DNA of 7,956 bases from Thermoplasmata archaeon (GCA_021847855.1 JAJZOT010000064.1:1-7956), one strand, 5' to 3'. Numbered from the stretch's first letter, positions 1 to 5,999 are shown. Numbers and translations: made by a program. The notes: generated from the sequence alone by a model not told the origin.

Positions 1-1
1 A

Positions 2-589
2 GAGGAGGAAGCCAGGATTGCAAAGGAGCTTGAAGAAGCAAGGCAGAGGGAGGCGGAAGAACAGGCCCAAAACATTCCTGAACCACCTGCAGACGAGATA
101 ATAAACATTAAAGTCCCCGAACCTGAGTCCGCGCCTGAGAAGCCACCGGAACCAGTACAGGAAGTATTCATGGGATCGCTTGTTCCGCTCGACACTTGGA
201 ATGCCATACGTGATAGGGTAGACAAGATTAACAACACTCTCAGAGAAGCCATAAGGGATAAGGAATGGTATGAACTGGTGCCAACATCGGTCAAGAAAAC
301 CAATGAGTTCAAGATGTTTGACTATCTGTACACCCGGAAATTCCTGACCGACGAGGAACTGGAGTGGGCATCTTCTCTTTACGGCATCAGTCTTTCACGC
401 ATCTCTGTCTTTCTCGATGTCCACAAGAGCATGCTGCCAGATTCCAAGAAAGTCAAGAAGGCAGTGGATCACCTGATAAATAGGAAGAGAATACAGGTAG
501 TCAAGATAGATCTCCAGTTTATAAAGGACCAGGAGAAGGCCAAGAAGAAGCTCGCAAAGAAGATATCGTGGAGACTTAAGAATGCCTGA
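2..589 (+). CDS. coiled-coil/proline-rich protein, 5' end outside window
   Basis: The reading frame is open from the left edge, so the first ATG at 170 is internal and the gene starts before the window; 195 residues are visible. Visible residues 1-22 are almost all Glu, Ala, Arg, Lys and Gln, as in a charged coiled coil. About 26-55 is a Pro/Glu-rich linker. The rest is a mostly helical domain with an aromatic cluster (KEWYELVP, FDYLYTRKF) and a Lys-rich tail (EKAKKKLAKK). I do not recognise the family. The stop overlaps the start of the next gene by 8 bases, so it is co-translated with it and with the ATPase further on. A scaffold or adaptor for that ATPase would fit, but this is inference. 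Confidence 0.75.
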   Translation, partial: EEEARIAKELEEARQREAEEQAQNIPEPPADEIINIKVPEPESAPEKPPEPVQEVFMGSLVPLDTWNAIRDRVDKINNTLREAIRDKEWYELVPTSVKKTNEFKMFDYLYTRKFLTDEELEWASSLYGISLSRISVFLDVHKSMLPDSKKVKKAVDHLINRKRIQVVKIDLQFIKDQEKAKKKLAKKISWRLKNA

Positions 590-989
590 TTTTACAGATG
601 AAATAAGGGATCAGTTTAGGCATGTGCGCATGATTGCAAGCCGGGGCGCTTGGAACGTACTTGGAATCAATGAGTTGCTTAACTCCCTCTTTGCCCTTCA
701 CAAGCTGCTGACAGACTATTATGATCCGCCTTACAGACAGGTAAAAAGCGAAGTGGGCATTCGATATGCGGCAATATACTCCAATCCTAATGATGATGAA
801 TTTATTACCGGAGCTTTAGGAATAGCCATGTATTGGCTGGGTGGAATCAGTGCACTTCTTGGCAGGAAAGGATTCATCTCAGGAGACAAGACATTGGTTA
901 CTGAGGATGTCGTAGGGGACCGCCCTGATGTGGAGAATCCTAATTTTGCGGATGATGATCCACTACCAGACGGAGCCGAAGGAGAATAA
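582..989 (+). CDS. hypothetical protein with one hydrophobic segment, 135 aa
   Basis: The ATG at 582 lies inside the end of the upstream gene and has GGAG eight bases before it, so the start is well supported. The N-terminal half is amphipathic and helical. Residues 74-94 (FITGALGIAMYWLGGISALLG) form a hydrophobic, glycine-containing stretch that could be one membrane helix or a buried helix. The C-terminal 25 residues are highly acidic (DVENPNFADDDPLPDGAEGE). No family is recognised. It lies between a coiled-coil protein and a P-loop ATPase in a tight operon, which suggests a subunit or membrane anchor of one complex. That role is inferred only from position. Confidence 0.8.
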   Translation: MPDFTDEIRDQFRHVRMIASRGAWNVLGINELLNSLFALHKLLTDYYDPPYRQVKSEVGIRYAAIYSNPNDDEFITGALGIAMYWLGGISALLGRKGFISGDKTLVTEDVVGDRPDVENPNFADDDPLPDGAEGE

Positions 990-996
990 GTGTCAC

Positions 997-1989
997 ATGG
1001 ACGGCAACGATGAAACTGGCAGAGGAAGGAAGTTGGTTGATTCAGTTAACCTTAACCCTTTATTCACGCCACCTGAAGCTACCAACAGTAAATTAGGCTT
1101 TCTTGAAAACTGGGCACTGACGAGAAATAGAGATGGCAGACCAGTCAACATAGTCTTCACTGGTGAGGGAGGATCTGGAAAGAGCCATTCTTCTATCAGG
1201 CTCGCAGTGAACATAGATCCAAATTTTTCACTGAAAAACATAGTTTTTGATACTAAATCGTTTTTAAACAGGCTCAACGCGAACTTGCCTCCGGGATCCG
1301 TCATTGTGTATGAAGAAGCTGGGAATGGATTGAATGCGAAAAGGTGGCAGGACGAACAGGTCATAATCTTCGGCGAAACCGCAGAAACAATGAGATACAG
1401 GGGCTATATGATATTCTTCACTGTACCTCGGCTCCCATTTATTGATAGCACCACAAGGCAGTTAGTCCAGATGCTCCTGGAGTCCACATCAACAAAGGGC
1501 AGGATGAAAATGCTGTTCATAACGCCTTCATCAGACAGGAACGACAATAAGCCCTGGTACCAGTATCCGAGATACCAGAAGTATGAGAATTACAGAATGG
1601 TGACGTACGAACACAGATATGTGCAATTCGCAAAACTGCCCCGAAGAATATACATACCTTATGAGCAGAAGAAGGACCGCATACTTTCAATGCGTTACAG
1701 GCAGAGTGAGGAAGCACTTCTGGAAAGCGAGAAGCCTATGATGGACATAGCGAAGGAGAAGGGAGTACGTCTCTCCTGTTCAAACTGCAATTACACCTTC
1801 CAGTACACAAAGCCACCGTGGAAGGTTAAGTGCCCTCGTTGTTCGATGCCGTTGACCATCCCACAATCACTTCTTCCATTTGTTGGTATAGAACACGATC
1901 CTATTGTCTATGCGCCCAGTGGTGGTCTTGGAAGCTATGGCGGTGCAGGTGCATCAGTAGGGCCATCAGACAATGGCATAGCACCATGA
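997..1989 (+). CDS. P-loop ATPase with C-terminal zinc ribbon
   Basis: 330 residues counted from the ATG at 997, which I prefer over the in-frame ATG at 928. The earlier start would overlap the previous gene by about 60 bases, while 997 has AAGGAG upstream and is followed by a hydrophilic N-terminus. Walker A is GEGGSGKS at residues 56-63. The Walker B strand is SVIVYEEAG at 101-109, with EE in place of the usual DE. A sensor-like stretch MIFFTVPRLPFID follows at 138-150. CSNC (261-264) and CPRC (279-282) form a four-cysteine zinc ribbon. The tail is Gly/Ser-rich. The layout recalls the Zot-like/FtsK-HerA-related ATPases of archaeal mobile elements, so DNA packaging, transfer or assembly is plausible. 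The exact role is inference. Confidence 0.9.
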   Translation: MDGNDETGRGRKLVDSVNLNPLFTPPEATNSKLGFLENWALTRNRDGRPVNIVFTGEGGSGKSHSSIRLAVNIDPNFSLKNIVFDTKSFLNRLNANLPPGSVIVYEEAGNGLNAKRWQDEQVIIFGETAETMRYRGYMIFFTVPRLPFIDSTTRQLVQMLLESTSTKGRMKMLFITPSSDRNDNKPWYQYPRYQKYENYRMVTYEHRYVQFAKLPRRIYIPYEQKKDRILSMRYRQSEEALLESEKPMMDIAKEKGVRLSCSNCNYTFQYTKPPWKVKCPRCSMPLTIPQSLLPFVGIEHDPIVYAPSGGLGSYGGAGASVGPSDNGIAP

Positions 1990-2010
1990 TAGTAGCACAG
2001 TGCTACTATC
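1988..2010. repeat. 23-bp perfect palindrome at ATPase stop
   Basis: GATAGTAGCAC (1988-1998) and GTGCTACTATC (2000-2010) are perfect 11-bp arms around a single A, beginning within the ATPase stop codon. With a one-base centre it is more likely a protein-binding operator or cruciform than an RNA hairpin, although a mRNA 3'-end role is possible. Confidence 0.7.
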
Positions 2011-2107
2011 TCATGAAAGTATCAATTTTGTGCCACTATCACGTTTCGATGAATCTCTAAAAGATTAAATATATAATCCGACACAGAAAAATTTTGGCTT
2101 TATTTTC

Positions 2108-2115
2108 TTTTTTTT
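2108..2115 (+). terminator. T-run terminator of the ATPase operon
   Basis: Eight consecutive T on the + strand, preceded by further T-rich sequence from about 2090, about 120 bases after the ATPase stop. Archaeal RNA polymerase terminates at T-runs without needing a hairpin, so this is the likely operon end. Confidence 0.5.
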
Positions 2116-2406
2116 AAGCATCAGCTTTCAAGAGGCTTAACGTCATTTTAACCATCCCTGTTTTTGATATTCTCAAAACTTTAGATGTCTGACAATCGAC
2201 CCCAAGGAAGATCCGTTGCGGTGTCAAAACAAACACCAACAGTAATAGTTTGGAAAAATTCGGCTCCATTAATCCTGCTGATAGAATGTCGGTAGGGATA
2301 ATTAATGGTGATTGCCATTTGACGTGGCTTAAATGAATTGTAATCAATTCATACTATAATAAGCCATTAGACTGGCTCAGCGTTCAATCAGAAGGCGTGT
2401 CTATTC

Positions 2407-2420
2407 ATAGTATATAAAGG
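2407..2420 (-). promoter_or_regulatory. minus-strand TATA-box promoter candidate
   Basis: Read on the minus strand this is CCTTTATATACTAT, matching the archaeal TATA element and nearly the same as the core of the three promoters at 5398, 5905 and 7401. It would start transcription near 2387 towards lower coordinates, where no convincing gene lies. Confidence 0.4.
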
Positions 2421-2427
2421 TTGATGG

Positions 2428-2433
2428 AAAAAA
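2428..2433 (-). terminator. T6 run after the minus-strand operon
   Basis: Six A on the + strand give TTTTTT on the minus strand, about 30 bases after the stop of the basic-protein gene. This is a plausible archaeal T-run terminator for the two-gene minus-strand operon. Confidence 0.4.
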
Positions 2434-2460
2434 GTTCCACATGTATATACAAATGTTCCA

Positions 2461-2823
2461 CTACTTTCTACCCTTCAGGTGAGGATCAGCCCTATGTTCA
2501 AATTTGTTGGCTATTTCATGTGCACGAGTGTATGGCAACTTATCCCTCTCGCGCAGATTAATTTCTGTCATTTCGTGGACGTCCAACCTTTTACGCTTTT
2601 CAGGACTTGTCCACCAATCTCTGCGTACAATGACAGTGTTGGGCTTGATATGGTACTTCTTCGATATTCGAGGCTCCAGCCAGTTGAGGGCAATGTAATC
2701 CCCCATTTCTTTTCTTGACCTGACAACGAATCGAACCTTGATCCGCTTCTTGCCATCTTTTATCCAGAATATACGTTTCGGCTTCTTCTTCTCTTTCCCG
2801 GATGCTTTCTTCCTGCCAAACAT
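2461..2823 (-). CDS. small basic protein with HE-motif C-terminus, 120 aa
   Basis: Begins with ATG at 2823, two bases after the stop of the upstream membrane-protein gene, with AGG a few bases before it, so the pair is an operon. The first 40 residues are very basic (KKASGKEKKKPKR then FVVRSRKEM), as in a nucleic-acid-binding tail. Residues 63-71 (TVIVRRDWW) are followed by VHEMTE at 82-87 and AHEIANKFEH at 101-110. Two HE pairs followed by Glu recall the pattern seen in a class of short phage and plasmid proteins, and loosely a zinc-metallopeptidase helix. Whether metal binding is real is untested. Function is unknown. It lies next to, and diverges from, the recombinase. Confidence 0.8.
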   Translation of the reverse strand: MFGRKKASGKEKKKPKRIFWIKDGKKRIKVRFVVRSRKEMGDYIALNWLEPRISKKYHIKPNTVIVRRDWWTSPEKRKRLDVHEMTEINLRERDKLPYTRAHEIANKFEHRADPHLKGRK

Positions 2824-2825
2824 GA

Positions 2826-3095
2826 TTACCTTTTCCTAACAGGAGGGCGCCATCCCTCCCTCTTCATTCGGCTCCTGGTATCTGCCCTTATGGATTTATA
2901 GATCTTCTGTTCAGCCTCTGAAAATGCCGCATAGATAACCAGAGATGCAAATATACCGATGATGCTCATGGCCACAATTACAGTAACCTCATATTCGGTG
3001 ATGTGAAACTCGAAGATCCCAAAATATGATTCAATGAACCCGAAAAGGAAACTGCTTGTTATGGACGCGAGATATAACATTGGATCTTTCAACAT
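2826..3095 (-). CDS. two-helix small membrane protein, 89-95 aa
   Basis: I use the ATG at 3095 (89 residues), with GAGG about 12 bases upstream. In-frame TTG codons at 3107 and 3113 would add 4 or 6 residues; TTG 3107 has GAGGGG six bases before it and is a real alternative. Two hydrophobic stretches are visible, about 6-28 (MLYLASITSSFLFGFIESYF) and 36-58 (VTVIVAMSIIGIFASLVIYA). A basic cytoplasmic-type tail follows (RADTRSRMKREGWRPPVRKR). No family is recognised. It leads a two-gene operon with the HE-motif protein and diverges from the recombinase across a repeat-rich promoter region. A membrane role in the element's transfer or exit is only a guess. Confidence 0.75.
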   Translation of the reverse strand: MLKDPMLYLASITSSFLFGFIESYFGIFEFHITEYEVTVIVAMSIIGIFASLVIYAAFSEAEQKIYKSIRADTRSRMKREGWRPPVRKR

Positions 3096-3139
3096 CTTTG
3101 TATTCAACCTCAACCCCTCTCATTAGACTATACATGATC

Positions 3140-3149
3140 TATAATATAC
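3140..3149 (-). promoter_or_regulatory. TATA box of the minus-strand operon
   Basis: Reads GTATATTATA on the minus strand, about 27 bases before position 3118. That would give a leader of roughly 5-25 bases before the candidate starts at 3113, 3107 and 3095. Confidence 0.4.
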
Positions 3150-3163
3150 GTTTGTGTGCAATC

Positions 3164-3190
3164 AGTATCAAATTGATACTATAGTATCAA
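3164..3190. repeat. inverted plus direct repeat AGTATCAA
   Basis: AGTATCAA (3164-3171) and TTGATACT (3173-3180) form a perfect inverted repeat around one A. A further direct copy, AGTATCAA, lies at 3183-3190. It sits between the divergent promoters and is a candidate operator or recombinase arm-type site. Confidence 0.65.
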
Positions 3191-3201
3191 AATAGTACAA
3201 A

Positions 3202-3226
3202 GTTAAGTTTTCCGTTAAAACTTAAC
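3202..3226. repeat. 10-bp-arm inverted repeat before recombinase promoter
   Basis: GTTAAGTTTT (3202-3211) and AAAACTTAAC (3217-3226) are perfect arms around CCGTT. The repeat ends five bases before the TATA box of the recombinase gene, where a bound repressor or the recombinase itself would affect transcription. Confidence 0.7.
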
Positions 3227-3230
3227 GCAG

Positions 3231-3238
3231 TTTATATA
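3231..3238 (+). promoter_or_regulatory. TATA box of the recombinase operon
   Basis: TTTATATA places a start near 3258 and a leader of about 60 bases before the ATG at 3318. The leader contains the GTTAAGT/ACTTAAC inverted repeat. Confidence 0.6.
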
Positions 3239-3286
3239 CTCCAAAAAATAATCCAATCGAATCGAAGGTAAAAGGGAATAAAAATC

Positions 3287-3310
3287 GTTAAGTATTACGA
3301 CTAACTTAAC
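3287..3310. repeat. second GTTAAG/CTTAAC inverted repeat, in recombinase leader
   Basis: GTTAAGT (3287-3293) and ACTTAAC (3304-3310) form 7-bp arms with a ten-base spacer, ending eight bases before the recombinase ATG. They repeat the half-site of the inverted repeat at 3202-3226, so this short region carries four copies. Confidence 0.65.
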
Positions 3311-3317
3311 AAGCAGC

Positions 3318-3878
3318 ATGAGGGCTATAGTTAGATCATCAGAAAAGTTTCAAGTCAGGATTCTTAGACCATCCGAGTTTGAGGTCCTAAGAGAAGCAAT
3401 GGATAATGACACTAAAAGGATAGCAACTTCATTGTTGCTGACTGGCATGAGGTATGCGGAGATCCAAAGATTCAGATTAAACCCGGATTGGTTAGATGGG
3501 AAATTCATCTACCTGCCGAGAGGGTCGATGCTTAAGGTGAAGGCAAAACAGAAGGAGAGGGCCATAAGGCTATCAGACATGGGCAGGACACTGATAGCAG
3601 ACTTCTTTCAATCATCACTCCCACTGCCTGATCTCCCAGCCTTTGACATGAAGGTGATGAGGCTATCCAGAAAGGCGCTGGAAGGAAATCCAGTGAATAA
3701 CAAAACATTCAGGAAGACGTGGGAATCATGGTTGGTGTTCTATTATCCGGATAAGTCCCTGCAAATCGCTTTAAGCCAGGGGCACAGTACAGTTACCCAA
3801 TACGAGCATTACCTGAATATGCCATTTGAAGAGGAGGACAGGAAAGAGATGAGGAAATGGGTGGAGGGGTGGATATGA
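3318..3878 (+). CDS. tyrosine recombinase/integrase, catalytic core only
   Basis: 186 residues. LTGMRYAEI (41-49) carries the first catalytic Arg at 45. Lys residues in the following beta region (72-79) fit the active-site Lys. KTFRK (129-133) matches the HxxR box with Lys in place of His and the second Arg at 132. QGHS (154-157) supplies the third-position His, and the nucleophile is most likely Tyr165 in EHYLNMPF, nine residues after that His. This is a phage-integrase-type catalytic domain, about half the length of a full SSV-type integrase, with no N-terminal arm-binding domain. It has its own TATA box and a coupled downstream gene, so it looks intact rather than broken. It probably integrates or resolves the element. 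No tRNA gene or clear att core is visible here. Confidence 0.92.
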   Translation: MRAIVRSSEKFQVRILRPSEFEVLREAMDNDTKRIATSLLLTGMRYAEIQRFRLNPDWLDGKFIYLPRGSMLKVKAKQKERAIRLSDMGRTLIADFFQSSLPLPDLPAFDMKVMRLSRKALEGNPVNNKTFRKTWESWLVFYYPDKSLQIALSQGHSTVTQYEHYLNMPFEEEDRKEMRKWVEGWI

Positions 3879-4006
3879 GAAGAATCAGGAATCCTGTTAC
3901 CGGGAGATCTTACCCTGTAAGGCAAAGAAAGACATCTGCAGCTACGATTGAGAATATCAAGACCTTGTGGAAAAATGAGAAAAACTCCGGCAAAAGATAC
4001 TGGTAA
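3875..4006 (+). CDS. 43-aa basic protein coupled to the recombinase
   Basis: The ATG overlaps the recombinase stop as ATGA and is preceded by GGAGGGG inside the end of that gene, a standard translational-coupling arrangement. The product begins MRRIRNPVTGRSYPVRQRK and ends KNSGKRYW; it is strongly basic with no hydrophobic segment. Its size, charge and coupling suggest a DNA-binding partner of the recombinase, such as a directionality or architectural factor supplying what the missing N-terminal domain normally does. No homology is recognised, so this is inference. Confidence 0.75.
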   Translation: MRRIRNPVTGRSYPVRQRKTSAATIENIKTLWKNEKNSGKRYW

Positions 4007-4015
4007 TTCCCAAAC

Positions 4016-4024
4016 CTATATATC
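4016..4024 (+). promoter_or_regulatory. TATA box and ribosome site of the 262-aa gene operon
   Basis: CTATATATC lies about 26 bases before an ATG at 4043, placing the transcript start there. GGAGG and GAGG (4053-4056) then precede the TTG start at 4063. The out-of-frame ATG at 4043 opens only 22 codons and probably just marks the transcript start. Confidence 0.5.
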
Positions 4025-4062
4025 AGTCTAACACTTTATTCAATGGAGGAGTTGAGGTATTT

Positions 4063-4851
4063 TTGGCAAAGAAGTTTTATTCCAAAGGAAAGGGCTCAAA
4101 TCGGAAGGTGATCCCGATAAGCGATAAAAACGGGCGAAAGCAATCAATAGCAGTGGTCACAGTAGCTTATCCGATTGAGATGGCAAGCAAGCCTGAGCGA
4201 GATTTTGAAGAGTCTAAGAAATACATCTATGATAAGCTTAATGGTGCACAGAATCTCATAGATCTTACCAGACCTTACGATGCGGCGGATTTCAGGGAAT
4301 ATCCCGGCTTGGAGGAAGTAAGTAAATACCTCAAGGAATCCCACGTAATCGCAAAGAACGCTGCCCTGAATGCCAAACTCCTGATGGAGAAACATGGTGG
4401 CGGCGTTGGGCCGTTGGTACAGTCTATCCATAACAGCATACACGAAGCAATCAAATTAGACTATGAGGCGTATATGGGGATAGACAGGATCATCAAGAAC
4501 AAAGAGAAAGAAGGTTATATGAACAAAGAAGTGAAAACTTATGACCATATAGGGAAAGGCGAGGACATGAGGACTGTTCCACCTTTTTCACTGCATGAAG
4601 GTTATTCACTTCCAAGCATAATGGCAGATATCACAGATATCGAAGAAGACCTGTATGATGCGGATAGCATCCTGATGAAAACATTCCGTGACATGAGGAG
4701 AGAGCAGTACAGAAATAGAAAAAAGACCTTGATTGATAGCCCGAAAAGTCATGGACACGGTGAAATGAGGGTTATTGGAGACATATCTATGGTATACAAT
4801 CCCGACGGCAGCCTTAGAATCAAGGAATTTTCCAGGGACATTCTGCCGTAG
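4063..4851 (+). CDS. hypothetical protein, 262 aa, TTG start
   Basis: The start is TTG with GAGG six bases upstream, giving an N-terminus MAKKFYSKGKGSNRKVIPI that looks natural. Basic residues dominate the first 30 positions. The middle (about 50-160) is rich in helix-forming residues with Ala/Leu/Lys periodicity, and includes a glycine cluster EKHGGGVGPL near 110. A charged acidic stretch DITDIEEDLYDADS lies near 190-203, followed by RDMRREQYRNRKK. There is no signal peptide or membrane segment. The family is not recognised; a structural or nucleic-acid-binding protein of the element is possible. It leads an operon with the 54-aa and 106-aa genes. Confidence 0.85.
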   Translation: MAKKFYSKGKGSNRKVIPISDKNGRKQSIAVVTVAYPIEMASKPERDFEESKKYIYDKLNGAQNLIDLTRPYDAADFREYPGLEEVSKYLKESHVIAKNAALNAKLLMEKHGGGVGPLVQSIHNSIHEAIKLDYEAYMGIDRIIKNKEKEGYMNKEVKTYDHIGKGEDMRTVPPFSLHEGYSLPSIMADITDIEEDLYDADSILMKTFRDMRREQYRNRKKTLIDSPKSHGHGEMRVIGDISMVYNPDGSLRIKEFSRDILP

Positions 4852-4858
4852 GGACTTA

Positions 4859-5023
4859 ATGGACATATTCAGGTTCAATGTATTTGTTGCCGATTATCTG
4901 ATGCAATACAATAATAGAACTGGAGATTGGGAGGGCGCAGATCAGATAGGTGAACGTATAAGTAAAGAACTGCACGAACTGATCGTTTCAGGTATAGCTC
5001 ATCATGAACTCTTTGACGAATAG
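4859..5023 (+). CDS. 54-aa acidic protein
   Basis: Starts at the ATG at 4859, eight bases after the preceding stop, with GGGA upstream. A longer in-frame start at 4775 would overlap the previous gene by about 75 bases and is unlikely. The product begins MDIFRFNVFVADYLMQYN and continues as an amphipathic acidic helix (GERISKELHELIVSG). It may be an oligomerisation or adaptor peptide; no family is recognised. Its end is 20 bases before the next gene. Confidence 0.65.
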   Translation: MDIFRFNVFVADYLMQYNNRTGDWEGADQIGERISKELHELIVSGIAHHELFDE

Positions 5024-5042
5024 AGACCGGGAGGCGCAGAAA

Positions 5043-5363
5043 ATGGGGGGATCGAAGTCATTAGCAGCTCTCCGGATAGACGAAATTGCTTCATTAAGGT
5101 TGACTGATTCTATAGATATAGAAGCAGAATATGACGAGAAAATTTGGTGCCTGACTACAACACAACTGAATGCAGTTGGATGCGGCTATACGCTTACCAA
5201 AGCACTTGAGAACCTTGAAGAGAGCGTGTTGGGGGCATACGAACTGTACGTGAAAGAACTCAAGAAATCTGAACTCTCTGAAAAGGCTATGGAGCTTAGA
5301 CGTAACCTGCGTTTGTATATAAGTAAGAACAGCTATGAAATTGCACGAAAACAGAAGGCGTGA
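5043..5363 (+). CDS. HicB-like (UPF0150-type) small protein, 106 aa
   Basis: I use the ATG at 5043, which has GGGAGG about nine bases upstream. An earlier ATG at 5004 overlaps the previous gene. Residues 24-67 (IDIEAEYDEKIWCLTT then GCGYTLTKALENLEESVLGAY) follow the HicB antitoxin pattern: a beta strand, a short acidic turn, a strand, a Gly-containing loop, then an Ala/Leu-rich helix. A C-terminal charged helix follows. No HicA-like toxin gene (small, with a GSH motif) lies beside it, so it is either a lone HicB-fold regulator or a divergent antitoxin. It ends a three-gene operon. Confidence 0.65.
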   Translation: MGGSKSLAALRIDEIASLRLTDSIDIEAEYDEKIWCLTTTQLNAVGCGYTLTKALENLEESVLGAYELYVKELKKSELSEKAMELRRNLRLYISKNSYEIARKQKA

Positions 5364-5397
5364 TTAGGGAAATTATACGCTTTTGAGCAACAGTATG

Positions 5398-5420
5398 CTT
5401 TATATACCTATTCGTTGGGA
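5398..5420 (+). promoter_or_regulatory. promoter copy 1 of shared 22-base block
   Basis: CTTTATATACCTATTCGTTG then GG. The TATA box starts at 5399, thirty bases before the ATG at 5429, giving a leaderless mRNA. The same block recurs at 5905 and 7401, so identity extends past the TATA box into CCTATTCGTTG. Confidence 0.7.
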
Positions 5421-5428
5421 TATTAGTC

Positions 5429-5839
5429 ATGGAAATTTTAAAGTGGAAAATGAAGAATGGACTGCTTCTAAAGGAAGAAATCAGACGAAAATACAGGGAA
5501 GGCGGTAAGAATTGGGCTGCCATCTGTAAACCTTCGTATGGTAACTCTATTGATAGAAACTTCCTTGAACGCCAGAATTTCCCATTTGTTTACGATTTTG
5601 GTATCGTAAAAGAAGGGGATATCTTGGAATTAGCCTATGATGAGTATATGGGTGGTGAGTTCAGGAACAAGTTTTCAGGATGGAAGAACCGAGATACGAT
5701 AAAGAACAGGGAGTATTACCTTGTTTTGAGGGTTACAGATGAGGAGGTCGCAGTTTATGGCGGTTTTCCGCAATTTGACAGTGTGCTTTCCTTCAAGCAA
5801 TCCGATAAAAATAAGCTAAAAAAACTTGAAATTTTTTGA
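5429..5839 (+). CDS. hypothetical protein, 136 aa, leaderless
   Basis: The ATG sits where transcription should begin after the TATA box, so the mRNA is probably leaderless and there is no ribosome site. The N-terminus is basic and helical (KEEIRRKYREGGKNW). The middle and C-terminus alternate short hydrophobic strands (FVYDFGIVKEGDILEL, EYYLVLRVTDEEVAVYGGF), a beta-rich pattern. The GDILEL turn and beta content could suit a small RNA- or DNA-binding barrel, but I do not recognise the family. It has the first copy of the shared promoter and lies just upstream of the RNA module array, so it may be its regulator or RNA-binding partner. That is inference. Confidence 0.75.
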   Translation: MEILKWKMKNGLLLKEEIRRKYREGGKNWAAICKPSYGNSIDRNFLERQNFPFVYDFGIVKEGDILELAYDEYMGGEFRNKFSGWKNRDTIKNREYYLVLRVTDEEVAVYGGFPQFDSVLSFKQSDKNKLKKLEIF

Positions 5840-5840
5840 A

Positions 5841-5881
5841 TTTTGTGGCCTTTTGGGGAAAAATAGCCCCAAAATGTCGCC
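5841..5881 (+). terminator. strong hairpin with junction motif after the 136-aa gene
   Basis: TTTTGTGGCC begins two bases after the stop region. TTTTGGGG (5851-5858) pairs perfectly with CCCCAAAA (5867-5874), and GGC (5847-5849) can pair with GCC (5879-5881). It may end or protect the mRNA; the T-run precedes rather than follows the hairpin. Confidence 0.5.
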
Positions 5882-5904
5882 TTTCAGGAGAAAAGGAGAG
5901 AAAC

Positions 5905-5926
5905 CTTTATATACCTATTCGTTGAG
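5905..5926 (+). promoter_or_regulatory. promoter copy 2, driving RNA A and following genes
   Basis: CTTTATATACCTATTCGTTG then AG, differing from copy 1 by a single base. The TATA box starts at 5906, so transcription should start near 5934. No other clear promoter is seen until 7401, so RNA A to the 80-aa gene could be a single transcript. Confidence 0.65.
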
Positions 5927-5933
5927 TATATGT

Positions 5934-5999
5934 ATGCAGAGAAATAAAAAAGGCAGTGAGAAGCCAGTAAAATGGCTGTTTTTTAGCCCCTATTTATAG
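5934..5999 (+). CDS. possible 21-aa leaderless peptide overlapping RNA A
   Basis: An ATG at the predicted transcript start opens 21 codons beginning MQRNKKGSEKPVKW and ending FFSPYL before TAG. It lies where the leaderless start of the 136-aa gene lies relative to its promoter copy. However, the same bases form the first two hairpins of RNA A, so this may be chance or a leader peptide that interacts with RNA folding. Confidence 0.25.
   Translation: MQRNKKGSEKPVKWLFFSPYL

Larger units (their letters stand above)
1990..2460. other. intergenic region without a convincing gene
   Basis: About 470 bases between converging operons. It contains the palindrome and T8 run listed separately, a hairpin with arms ATGAATTG (2333-2340) and CAATTCAT (2345-2352), and a second with AGCCA (2362-2366) and TGGCT (2373-2377). 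GTTCCAC occurs twice (2434-2440 and 2455-2461). A 77-codon minus-strand frame (2347-2114) would start with TTG, has no ribosome site and resembles nothing I know, so I do not call it. The minus-strand promoter-like site at 2407-2420 points into this stretch, so a minus-strand RNA is possible. Confidence 0.5.

Noticed and set aside
2114..2347. 77-codon minus-strand frame with a hydrophobic stretch.
   Set aside because: TTG start, no ribosome site, unnatural composition and hairpins inside; kept only as part of the intergenic note.
3164..3310. Repeat cluster read as a CRISPR array.
   Set aside because: Units are short, inverted and unevenly spaced, with no regular repeat-spacer pattern.
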